From Embleya sp040605455 (GTDB lineage: Bacteria; Actinomycetota; Actinomycetes; Streptomycetales; Streptomycetaceae), in the NCBI RefSeq assembly GCF_040605455.1, contig NZ_JBEXCV010000224.1, positions 1-10,845 on the forward strand: a stretch of DNA of 10,845 bases. The letters run 5' to 3'. This document shows positions 1-5,334 of this stretch, piece by piece. Position numbers and translations under genes: made by a program. Under the pieces are notes generated by a model. It did no database searches and was not told the DNA's origin. It saw only the letters and a program-made list of their open reading frames with translations. The first letter of the stretch is position 1. Every line of letters starts with the position of its first letter.

Positions 1-28
1 GAGGCTTCTTCTTCCCCATACGCTCCAT
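1..28 (-). CDS. IS3-family OrfA-like transposase subunit, N-terminus only (partial)
   Basis: The first nine codons on the minus strand read MERMGKKKP and then leave the window. The run of lysines after a short methionine leader resembles the N-terminus of IS3-family OrfA proteins, the helix-turn-helix subunit that precedes the OrfB DDE integrase and is joined to it by programmed frameshifting. The ATG at 28 is preferred over the in-frame ATG at 37 because GGGAGG lies directly against the ATG at 37 but 9 bases before the ATG at 28. Too little sequence is present to show the helix-turn-helix. Confidence 0.4.
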
Positions 29-45
29 GATGGACATCCTCCCAA

Positions 46-62
46 GAGGGGCAAAGCCCTCA
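46..62. repeat. Short hairpin in the IS leader
   Basis: GAGGG and CCCTC face each other across the short loop GCAAAG, just upstream of the partial IS ORF on the minus strand. Leaders of insertion sequences often carry such structures, which can limit read-in from outside promoters. The function here is inferred. Confidence 0.3.
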
Positions 63-209
63 GACAGGGTGTCCGTCAAACCGGATCAAGCCCAGTCCTA
101 CGACCGCCTTCGCTGGCGACGAACACGAGTGATCGACGCCAGCCGAGGCAAGCCAAGACATCAAATCTCACAGCACCGACCCCACCCAATCGTCACGGAC
201 ATGTAGTCT

Positions 210-856
210 ATGAATCGCTGCAGTTCAGAGCTGGTACACGAGCTCCTGCGGTCGGTAAAGCCGGATGGCAGAACAGGCCGCATGACGGGCTTCGCGACCC
301 CTCCCACCCGGGACGGCCGTTCACTCCGAACGAGAAGTACGCCGCGCTGGTCGAGGCATGCGGCTACGTCCCGGTCGCGCTCAGCGGCCAGGACTACGTC
401 GAACTGCTGCCGGCGGAATGGCGGGTCGTCAACGACTACGGCGTCAGGGTCAAGAACCGGATCTACGACAGTCCCGAGTTGGGGCCGATGAGGCGCCGAG
501 ACTCCGGCGTCACGGCCAAACGCGGGCTCTGGGAGATCCATCGCGACCCCTACGACGCCTCGCGGATCTGGGTCCGCGACCACCGCGGCGACGGCTCGTG
601 GGTCCAGGCGATCTGGAAGCATCTGAACCGCGTCCCGGTGCCCTTCGGCGATCTGGCCTGGGACCACGTCAGCCACAGGCTGCCCGGTGCCGCCGAGGCG
701 GAGATCGCCGACGCCGTCGCCGCGTTGCAGCAGAGGACCCAAAGACGCGGCATCGTCGGCGCGGGGGGCTTCGATCAGATGGACCATGGGGCCATTCTCG
801 ACGATGCGTCTCGGGTGTCTCGCGGCTTTTTCCTACCGGTCGATCCGAGCCACTGA
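210..856 (+). pseudogene. TniA/Mu-type DDE transposase, 5'-truncated and frameshifted
   Basis: The frame ending at 856 contains WQNRPHDGLRDPSHPGRP and then NEKYAALVEACGYVPVALSG, DYVELLPAEWRVVNDYGVRV, KNRIYD and WVRDH. These are characteristic of the end of the catalytic domain and the Mu-transposase C-terminal beta-barrel of TniA-like (TnsB-like) transposases in Streptomyces. Those proteins cut and join the ends of Tn5053/Tn7-like elements, usually with the ATPase TniB. The catalytic D,D residues lie upstream and are missing. At 228-257 a different frame reads ELVHELLRSV, which fits the residues expected just before WQNRPHDG. Eight extra bases (258-265) separate the two parts and cause the frameshift. 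An in-frame stop sits at 204-206. The gene is therefore dead. Its position before the right end at 3738 suggests it belonged to that outer element. Confidence 0.8.
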
Positions 857-977
857 GCGTTGATGGTTGCTGAGCCAGCTCTGGCTGACCGCCCAGGCAT
901 GGCACCAGTTCGAAACAGCAGAGACGGACCAGATCAACTGAGACGACACACAGCATGCGTGGCCCGCGGACCAAATC
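857..977. other. Non-coding remnant between transposase pseudogene and element insertion
   Basis: No convincing gene is present. In TniA elements a TniB ATPase gene often follows tniA, but no Walker motif is visible here before the sequence is interrupted by the element starting at 983, nor in the continuation after 3574. The outer element has therefore probably lost tniB, or never had it on this side. Confidence 0.4.
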
Positions 978-982
978 AGCTG
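978..982. repeat. Target-site duplication AGCTG, left copy
   Basis: AGCTG lies directly before the TGTCC terminus at 983 and is repeated directly after the GGACA terminus at 3569. Five-base duplications are the norm for Tn7/Tn5053-type transposition. Confidence 0.85.
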
Positions 983-1064
983 TGTCCGTTGTCATCCAAT
1001 CAAGGCGTTTGACAGCGAACCCAGTCGTTTTGACTTCCTTGCCAGCGAACCTAGTCGTACGAGG
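983..1064 (+). repeat. Left end of the sigma-factor element with three transposase-site repeats
   Basis: A degenerate terminal site (991-1008) is followed by GACAGCGAACCCAGTCGT at 1011-1028 and GCCAGCGAACCTAGTCGT at 1041-1058. The start-to-start spacings are 20 and 30 bases. The left end at 3740-3821 has the same layout and most of the same bases. Regularly spaced sites of this kind are bound by TnsB-type transposases. Confidence 0.8.
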
Positions 1065-1406
1065 TAGCGGGTTGGGGGTGCTGGGTGGCAGTACCGGTCA
1101 GAGTGGAGTCTGCGGAGGCGGACGTCGAGCTGTCGTACGTGGGCGCCCGTACGCGAGCGGTTTGTGTGACGGCCCGCTTCGAGGACGGGCGTCCGGTGCG
1201 GCGCTTTCGCTGCGGTTGACACTGTAATCTGCGGTCTTCTCCGCCTCGATGCCATCACTCGGCGACGAAGAGGGACGGCACGACGGCGCCCTACCGCGAC
1301 GGCCCATATACCAGGAGGCGTCCACGTCGTCACGAGAGATCCGGCCGCGGCGATGGCAGCCCACTGGCTGTCTGCCGCGGCCGGACCGGCTCGGTCCTGA
1401 CCGGGC
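1065..1406. other. Gene-free stretch between element left end and anti-sigma gene
   Basis: I find no ORF with credible protein features on either strand. The stretch contains a strong hairpin at 1340-1385, assigned to the end of the sigma operon. The remainder may be decayed cargo. Confidence 0.5.
1340..1385 (-). terminator. Strong hairpin downstream of the sigma/anti-sigma operon
   Basis: Two perfect 12-base arms, TCCGGCCGCGGC (1340-1351) and GCCGCGGCCGGA (1374-1385), enclose a second short stem, CAGCC/GGCTG. The hairpin begins 22 bases past the stop of the minus-strand anti-sigma gene. There is no clear U-tract, which is common for actinobacterial terminators. Its placement makes an operon terminator the most likely role, and it may also insulate the operon from transcription entering from the left. 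Confidence 0.7.
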
Positions 1407-2135
1407 TCAGTTCGACGGCGGCGGACCGCCGATGTGAACCAGCTGACCGTCCTCGGTGTCGATCACCCTTGGCGCGTTCGGGTCGTCGACCGGCACGCAG
1501 GGAGCGACCGTCCCCCTCGCAAGATCACTGTTGCCCACCGCAGTTCGCTGCTCCGATCCTTTGGGGCCGTCGAAGATCGTCTCGGTCAGCACCAGCGTTG
1601 TTCCCGGCGGGATCCGTTCCGGCCGGATCTCCTGCCAGGCCTGGCGGAAGTACGCGCTCTCCTCGTCGGTCATCAGCCGGTCCATCGGCGGCTTCACATA
1701 GTGGATCGCGGCCTCGACCGCGTCCCGGGGCAGCGTCCCATTCGGGAATCGACCTGCCGCGCAGCTCTTTCCGGCAGGAAGGTAGTCGACCTTCGCCGGT
1801 ACGCCCAGCCGGCGCAGCCGAGTTTCCAGGCCTTCGGGATCGCGAAACTCGTCGATCGCGAACCTGATCGTCCCGTCCGGCTGCCGGACGACCGTGAACG
1901 GCGCCGCTTGGGCGCTCTTCCCACCCAGGACCAGCGGACCCACGACGGCGACCACCGCCGCCGCGGCACCCGAGACCACCAGCCCATACGCTCGGCGGCG
2001 CCGACGACGGGCGCCGTGGGAGTCGAGCAACGGGACCGTTGTGGCCGCTTGGGCAACCGTCTCTCCCTCGACCAGTGCGGTGAGTTCGCCCAGCAGGTCG
2101 TTCTCGAAGGCGAGCGGTGTGTTCTCGTTGCGCAT
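1407..2135 (-). CDS. Membrane-anchored protein coupled to ECF sigma factor, putative anti-sigma factor
   Basis: This 242-residue protein has a cytoplasmic N-terminal part of about 50 residues. A basic RRRRRR stretch precedes one hydrophobic segment (about residues 50-72, AYGLVVSGAAAAVVAVVGPL), and an extracytoplasmic C-terminal domain of about 170 residues follows. This layout fits actinobacterial anti-sigma or ECF-associated membrane proteins. The zinc-binding HxxxCxxC motif of classical ZAS anti-sigma factors is absent, and two cysteines lie in the outer domain. The ATG shares one base with the stop of the sigma gene (TGATG), and GGAGG lies 7 bases before it, so the two genes are translationally coupled. 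That coupling is the main reason for the anti-sigma call. A role as a signal sensor or a plain operon partner is also possible. Confidence 0.7.
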   Translation of the reverse strand: MRNENTPLAFENDLLGELTALVEGETVAQAATTVPLLDSHGARRRRRRAYGLVVSGAAAAVVAVVGPLVLGGKSAQAAPFTVVRQPDGTIRFAIDEFRDPEGLETRLRRLGVPAKVDYLPAGKSCAAGRFPNGTLPRDAVEAAIHYVKPPMDRLMTDEESAYFRQAWQEIRPERIPPGTTLVLTETIFDGPKGSEQRTAVGNSDLARGTVAPCVPVDDPNAPRVIDTEDGQLVHIGGPPPSN

Positions 2136-2764
2136 CAGTGCACCTCCGCGTGCGACGTGGAGTCGGTTCGGGCTTGCGTGACGGGGTGGAGACGGTCTTG
2201 TGCGTTCCCGGGTCCGTCGTAGGCGGCAAGGCGGCGTACGAGGCGGCGGCGGGCGCGGTGTAGCCGTACGCGTGCCGCGACCGTGCCGACGTCCAGCACC
2301 CGAGCTGCTTCGGACACGCTCAAGCCGTCGACGACGACCAGCTCGAGGACGGCCCGGTCGGCATCCGGGAGGGTTCGTATCGCGCGGTAGGCCTTGCGGG
2401 CTTGCTGTTCGGCGTCCAGGCGTTCTTCGAGGCGCTGGATGTCGTCGGGGTCGGTGAGGCGGCGTCCGGCGGCCCGGCGTCGCGCGTCGGCTTCCCGTGC
2501 GGCCCTGTGGCGATCACTCGCCATGACGTTGCGGGCGACGCCGAACAACCACGCGCGTCCGCCGCCGGGGCCCCCGCGGTACGTGTGCGCCGAGCCGAGT
2601 GCCGCCACGAACACGTCGGAAGTCAGGTCGGCCGCGCTGTGCGGATCGTCGACACGCCGTGCCACGAATGCCAGCACGGTATCGAAGTGCTCACGATAGA
2701 ACGCCTCGAGCGCCGCCCGGTCGCGGGCAATCGCGCGGACGTCGTGATGGTCGGGGGGTGCCAA
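2135..2764 (-). CDS. ECF-type RNA polymerase sigma factor
   Basis: The 209-residue protein has the two-domain architecture of ECF sigma factors. Region 2 spans about residues 20-90, with FYREHFDTVLAFVARRV, then DLTSDVFVAAL (core binding) and GRAWLFGVARNVMASDRHR (-10 recognition). Region 4 spans about residues 120-175, with LPDADRAVLELVVVDGLSVS and a helix-turn-helix ending in VAARVRLHRARRRL. Such proteins direct RNA polymerase to a small regulon and are normally held inactive by the co-encoded membrane protein. The TTG at 2764 is chosen because GGAGGAG lies 8 bases upstream and the protein then has the usual ECF length. A TGTAAC-like stretch at 2827-2834 on the minus strand could be an ECF -35 element for autoregulation, but this is weak. 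The gene is cargo of the 983-3569 element. Confidence 0.92.
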   Translation of the reverse strand: MAPPDHHDVRAIARDRAALEAFYREHFDTVLAFVARRVDDPHSAADLTSDVFVAALGSAHTYRGGPGGGRAWLFGVARNVMASDRHRAAREADARRRAAGRRLTDPDDIQRLEERLDAEQQARKAYRAIRTLPDADRAVLELVVVDGLSVSEAARVLDVGTVAARVRLHRARRRLVRRLAAYDGPGNAQDRLHPVTQARTDSTSHAEVH

Positions 2765-2826
2765 GGTGCAGTCTCCTCCAGACGAAGCGATCGGGTCATG
2801 GATAAGTGCTTCGGAAAGGAGCCGGC

Positions 2827-2834
2827 GTTACACC
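2827..2834 (-). promoter_or_regulatory. Possible ECF-type -35 element upstream of the sigma gene
   Basis: The minus strand reads GGTGTAAC about 63 bases before the TTG start of the sigma gene. ECF promoters often contain an AAC core in the -35 box, and ECF genes are often autoregulated. No convincing -10 box was identified, so this is tentative. Confidence 0.25.
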
Positions 2835-2849
2835 AAAGAATCACCGAGC

Positions 2850-3107
2850 GGCCTCGGCGTCCCCGCGATCCGAAAGATCGAACACAGTACGAAATACCTC
2901 GACCCGGTCGGGCCCGGGCATCAGTACGTGGCCACGTTCAGCCGGCCGTCCCGCGGTTGCCGGCCAAGAGTCCACCGAGGACGAACGCGAGACCGTCCGC
3001 CGCTCGATATCGAAGCTGGGGCCGCCACCAACTGGCTGGAGGCCGCGATCGACAGCGGCGAGTTCACCCTGGACGAGCAGCTCATGCGCCTCCTCAAGGG
3101 CGAGTAG
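2850..3107 (+). pseudogene. Decayed small gene upstream of the racP-like gene (two frameshifts)
   Basis: One protein appears to be split across reading frames. The first part is SGLGVPAIRKIEHSTKYLDP...HQYVATFSRP (to about 2945). A second frame gives AVAGQESTEDERETVRRSIS (to about 3015). The first frame then resumes with AATNWLEAAIDSGEFTLDEQ and ends LLKGE with a TAG at 3105-3107. Each block has good codon usage and the blocks join without overlap, which suggests two frameshifts in one gene. The 5' part is not visible and may have been lost where the sigma operon begins. The family is not recognised. The stop lies 2 bases before the GTG of the next gene, so the two were an operon. Confidence 0.5.
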
Positions 3108-3109
3108 TC

Positions 3110-3551
3110 GTGCCCCGCCGGGTACGGCCGCTCTCGGAGTACTACGGCGACCTGGTCCGGGCCGCCCTGATCGAGGCCCGCCCGTCCGGGTTGCAGACCC
3201 GGCAACTGGTGGCCGCCACCCGCCTGAAGCCCTCGCAGGTCGCCTGCGGTGTTCGCCACCTGCGCGACGTCTCCGCGGCCGAATACCTCACCCCGATCAT
3301 CTGGGGGCGCCGGCACGGGTACGTGTTCTCGGACGACCCGGCGGACTGGATCGAGTACGAGAAGCGCCAGTCTCTACCGGCTCATCGGGGAATTCTTCAC
3401 CACACGAGAACAACCGGACGGCCTCGCCCGGATCTTCCGGAACTACCAGTCCTGGGCAATCACCCAGGACTGGTATCACCTCGAAGGACACGGAGCTGAT
3501 CGTTTGACATCCAACCTAGTCGTCCCAGGTCAGGACGCCGCACCGGCCTAA
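3110..3551 (+). pseudogene. racP-like small protein gene, frameshifted
   Basis: From the GTG at 3110 the protein reads VPRRVRPLSEYYGDLVRAAL, then LQTRQLVAATRLKPSQVACGVRHLRDV, then LTPIIWGRRHGYVFSDDPADWIEYEKRQ. This is a winged-helix-like N-terminal region that resembles actinobacterial proteins annotated RacP. Near 3370 the frame changes, and LYRLIGEFFTTREQPDGLAR continues in the third frame to a TAA at 3549-3551. The last part overlaps the right end of the transposon (3501-3569). The function of RacP-like proteins is not established. The gene looks inactivated by a one-base change, unless the shift is a sequencing error. The RacP name is from memory of annotations and should be treated as tentative. 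Confidence 0.55.
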
Positions 3552-3569
3552 CTTCATTGTCAAAGGACA
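3501..3569 (-). repeat. Right end of the sigma-factor element
   Basis: An internal site GACATCCAACCTAGTCGT (3506-3523) is followed by a terminal region whose minus strand reads GACAATGAAGTTAG, and the end is GGACA at 3569. The whole 69-bp block aligns base for base over much of its length with 4861-4930. The 3' end of the racP-like gene runs into it. Confidence 0.8.
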
Positions 3570-3574
3570 AGCTG
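3570..3574. repeat. Target-site duplication AGCTG, right copy
   Basis: AGCTG directly follows the GGACA terminus and matches 978-982. Removing 983-3569 and one copy of AGCTG rejoins the older element. Confidence 0.85.
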
Positions 3575-3593
3575 AGATTCCTGGCACTCACGC

Positions 3594-3738
3594 GTCTCAA
3601 CCGATCTGGTCGTCGCAGGTCACAGCCCCAGCCTCGGACCAGATCATCCGAGGCGGGACACCGGTCAAACTTCGATGGCACGAATCTGTCGGTCATCAAA
3701 CTTCAGCGGCAATGGTCAAGCTTCGCTGTCACAGGACA
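3594..3738 (-). repeat. Right end of the outer TniA element
   Basis: Three minus-strand sites lie at 3714-3731 (TGACAGCGAAGCTTGACC), 3694-3711 and 3663-3680, with start spacings of 20 and 31 bases. This mirrors the 20/30 layout of the left ends at 983 and 3740. The terminus is GGACA at 3734-3738. A further internal block at about 3594-3622 (CAACC...CTGGTCGTCGCAGGTCA) matches the internal site of the other two right ends. It most likely belongs to the element that contained the transposase at 210-856, whose left end is outside the window or lost. Confidence 0.7.
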
Positions 3739-3739
3739 C

Positions 3740-3821
3740 TGTCCGTTGTCGTTCAATCGAGGCGTTTGACAGCGAACCAGGTCGTTTCGGCCTTCACGAC
3801 AGCGAACCTGGTCGTGTGGGG
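3740..3821 (+). repeat. Left end of the TPR-gene element with transposase-site repeats
   Basis: Sites GACAGCGAACCAGGTCGT (3768-3785) and GACAGCGAACCTGGTCGT (3798-3815) follow a degenerate terminal site (3748-3765). The spacing is 20 then 30 bases, the same as in the end at 983. Confidence 0.8.
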
Positions 3822-4138
3822 CGAGAAGGGTGTACCGCACGCCCAGCGCCGGATTTCGACCCCGGACGTACGACTGCCACTGCTGTCGGTCCGGCGCGCG
3901 TCGGTCGACACGATGCTGAAGCGGCCGGCCGACCTGGGGGTGCAGCCATGCCGTCGGGCATCGGTCGCCCCGGACGCTGGCCGGCGGTTCGAGGGTCTGC
4001 ATCGGCCGGTGCCCGGCGGGTTGGCGAGTATCCCGGGCGCGGGCCGCGCCCGTGGGTATGGTGGTGGTCGTAGGTCCGTTCGACGCAGCTCTCGGGTCGA
4101 GTTGACGACCCGGCCGGGAAGACGACGAGGAGCGAGCC
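3822..4138. other. Leader region of the TPR gene inside the transposon
   Basis: No credible gene is present. The stretch contains a long GC-rich inverted repeat at 4034-4052 and a TATGGT-like -10 at about 4057-4062, with no well-spaced -35. It is presumably the promoter region of the TPR gene. Confidence 0.4.
4034..4052. promoter_or_regulatory. Perfect GC-rich inverted repeat upstream of the TPR gene
   Basis: CGGGCGCGG and CCGCGCCCG flank a single central G. It lies about 87 bases before the TPR start. It could be an operator or a hairpin that blocks transcription entering from the transposon end. Such repeats also arise by chance in GC-rich DNA. Confidence 0.3.
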
Positions 4139-4795
4139 ATGGTCGCGAATAGCCGGATCGAACGGGCCAAGGCGTGCTATGAACGCAGCGTATTTGCCGG
4201 TGAACACGCCGGGCTCGATACGGCCGATCGCGAACTGGACGCGGTCGAGGCCGAGTTGGCGCTGTCTCGCGGACGGGTCCGGCACGCCCGGTTCCTGGCG
4301 AGGCGGGACCTGGACGCGACTGAGGATCCGGCCGAACTGCCCGCATTCGAACGCGCGTTAACGTTGTTCCGGGCCCTGGGCCAGGTGCGGGGCGAGGGCG
4401 AGTCGCTGTTCTGGATAGGCGTGGTTCATCAGGTCGTCCGACGCGACCACGCCACGGCCGTACCGTTTCTCGAACACTCCCGCGACCTTGCGATACAGGT
4501 CGACGACCGGGAGATCCTGGCCGAGGCGCTGCGGCATCTCGGCATCGCCGACCATGCCGCCGGTCGTCTGGAGGCGGCTCGGGAGCACTTGACCAGGTCG
4601 TCCGAGCTTCGCCGGGCGGCCGGGCTGCCGGCGGGTGTCGCGGCGAACATGGTGGGCCTTGGCTACATCGCCGCCGCCGAGGGGCGTCGCGACGACGCGT
4701 TGCGGATTCTCGCCGAGGCGGATGCGCTCGCGCGGGCTCATGAGGCGCACGCCATCGTGCTTCAGGTCGAAGAGGCGCGAGCGCGGCTTCGCTAG
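4139..4795 (+). CDS. Tetratricopeptide (TPR) repeat protein, transposon cargo
   Basis: The 218-residue protein is almost entirely helical TPR-like repeats. Visible units include FERALTLFRALGQVRGEGES (about 68-87), AVPFLEHSRDLAIQVDDREI, then LAEALRHLGIADHAAGRLEA followed by AREHLTRSSELRRAAG, and a last unit, AANMVGLGYIAAAEGRRDDA followed by LRILAEADALARA. The G/A-rich spacing and the W/L-G-Y/A-F-A-P pattern fit. TPR arrays are protein-binding scaffolds and no catalytic domain is seen. There is no signal peptide or membrane segment, so it is probably cytoplasmic. Related arrays form the C-terminal sensor part of large actinobacterial transcription regulators, and this could be a detached piece of one. 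GAGGAG lies 8 bases before the ATG, supporting the start. It is the only gene of the 3740-4930 element. Confidence 0.8.
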   Translation: MVANSRIERAKACYERSVFAGEHAGLDTADRELDAVEAELALSRGRVRHARFLARRDLDATEDPAELPAFERALTLFRALGQVRGEGESLFWIGVVHQVVRRDHATAVPFLEHSRDLAIQVDDREILAEALRHLGIADHAAGRLEAAREHLTRSSELRRAAGLPAGVAANMVGLGYIAAAEGRRDDALRILAEADALARAHEAHAIVLQVEEARARLR

Positions 4796-4802
4796 GCTGT
4801 GC

Positions 4803-4817
4803 CAACAAATCTTGTTG
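4803..4817. terminator. Weak hairpin after the TPR gene
   Basis: CAACAA and TTGTTG pair perfectly across the loop ATC, 8 bases after the TPR stop codon. The stem is AT-rich and weak, so termination is only possible. Confidence 0.25.
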
Positions 4818-4860
4818 CCGCAGCTCAGGGGCCCGGGGTCGAGAACCTTGCTGTACGGCG

Positions 4861-4930
4861 GCTTTGACATTCAACTCAGTCGTCCCAGGCCGGGAGAGTC
4901 GCTCTCGACTAACTTCGCTGTCCAAGGACA
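4861..4930 (-). repeat. Right end of the TPR-gene element
   Basis: It contains GACATTCAACTCAGTCGT at 4866-4883 and, on the minus strand, GACAGCGAAGTTAGTCGA at 4922-4905, ending GGACA at 4930. It is closely similar to 3501-3569. Confidence 0.8.
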
Positions 4931-4944
4931 GTGCCCCCAGGGCG

Positions 4945-5304
4945 TCACGCCGTGAAGGTGCCGTTTCCCCGGGGCCGTGACCCGACCTGTCGCACGGGGT
5001 GGTGCCGAGCGTTTCGGGTGATCAGTCGAAAATTTCTTCGGGGAATCCGGAGGAGGTCCGCGGTGGCGATGTCCCAGTCGATTCCGGACAGCTCGTGACC
5101 TGCGGGAACGAGTTCATAGGTGTTCTGCAACCACTCCGCGAGCGGTTCCACGGGCAACTCGAACAGGGCCGCCATGTCACCCGAGGCCAACTTGAGCCAC
5201 GCGGCACTTGCTTCGGCAGCGTCGAGCGCCTGCGACGTCGGTGCTTGCCCCGGTCCGTACATCACCACGCCCGGCGCCAACCGCTGAAAGGCGCGGAGCA
5301 TCAC
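4945..5304 (-). CDS. Hypothetical protein, possibly 3'-truncated by the adjacent transposon
   Basis: The family of this 119-residue protein is not recognised. Residues about 1-95 look like a real soluble alpha-helical protein with normal codon bias (AFQRLAPGVV, AALFELPVEPLAEWLQNTYE, LSGIDWDIATADLLRIP). The last 25 residues (RNARHHPVRQVGSRPRGNGT) are basic and low in complexity and look like read-through into non-coding DNA. The stop lies only 15 bases from the end of the 3740-4930 transposon, so the original C-terminus may have been lost. The start follows a GGGAAGG ribosome site. The gene begins 30 bases after the tetR stop on the same strand and is probably co-transcribed with it. Confidence 0.55.
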   Translation of the reverse strand: MMLRAFQRLAPGVVMYGPGQAPTSQALDAAEASAAWLKLASGDMAALFELPVEPLAEWLQNTYELVPAGHELSGIDWDIATADLLRIPRRNFRLITRNARHHPVRQVGSRPRGNGTFTA

Positions 5305-5334
5305 CGAGCCTTCCCAGTGGGGGCCTGCGTCATG

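Larger units (their letters stand above)
1..94 (-). mobile_element. Terminal part of an IS3-family-like insertion sequence (partial)
   Basis: On the minus strand this stretch reads as a terminal inverted repeat starting TGGGCTTGATCC and continuing into GGTTTGACGGACACC, followed by a leader and the start of an ORF with a GGGAGG ribosome site. Ends of the type TG...GGTTTGA.GGACACC followed closely by a short basic OrfA are typical of actinobacterial IS3-family elements. The outer end is placed at the CA dinucleotide 93-94, because IS3 ends are TG...CA. The element runs off the left edge of the window, so its other end and its target duplication cannot be seen. The family assignment is from memory of such ends and is moderate at best. 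Confidence 0.45.
983..3569. mobile_element. Non-autonomous TniA-type transposon carrying an ECF sigma/anti-sigma pair
   Basis: The left end is TGTCCGTTGTC and the right end is TGTCAAAGGACA, so the termini are inverted TGTCC/GGACA. The 2587-bp unit is bracketed by perfect AGCTG duplications. Each end carries copies of an 18-bp motif (consensus GACAGCGAACCNAGTCGT), as expected for TnsB/TniA-type binding sites. No transposase lies inside. The interior holds an ECF sigma factor gene, a coupled membrane protein gene, and two frameshifted small genes. Both ends closely resemble those of the 3740-4930 element, so one transposase family probably mobilises both in trans. It sits inside an older TniA element whose broken transposase is at 210-856. 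The boundaries are seen directly; mobilisation in trans is inferred. Confidence 0.85.
3740..4930. mobile_element. Small non-autonomous TniA-type transposon carrying a TPR gene
   Basis: The left end starts TGTCCGTTGTC at 3740 and matches the 983 left end over about 80 bases, with both internal sites at identical offsets (+28 and +58). The right end finishes CCAAGGACA at 4930 and matches the 3501-3569 right end. The 1191-bp unit holds one complete gene, for a TPR protein, and no transposase. The flanking pentamers are GACAC on the left and GTGCC on the right, so there is no simple target duplication. One base to its left lies the right end of another element, which probably explains the loss of the left duplication copy. 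Trans-mobilisation is inferred. Confidence 0.75.

Noticed and set aside
70..85. TGTCC at position 70 as a left end of another TniA-type element
   Set aside because: The following bases (GTCAAACC) do not match the other left ends, no 20/30-spaced sites follow in the left-end orientation, and the stretch reads better as the terminal repeat of an IS3-like element on the minus strand.
197..206. GGACA at 197-201 as a right end pairing with position 70
   Set aside because: The flanking pentamers CAGGG and TGTAG differ and no site repeats precede the GGACA in the expected spacing.
161..787. Long minus-strand open frame over the transposase region
   Set aside because: It is the antisense shadow of the TniA pseudogene. 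Its translation is low-complexity and the plus strand shows clear family motifs.
1434..2222. Plus-strand frames opposite the sigma/anti-sigma genes
   Set aside because: They are shadows in GC-rich DNA; the minus-strand proteins have recognisable domains and ribosome sites.
983..4930. CRISPR-associated transposon or CRISPR array, suggested by the TniA-type ends and repeated motifs
   Set aside because: No Cas or TniQ gene and no regularly spaced identical repeats with unique spacers are present. The repeats are transposon-end sites.
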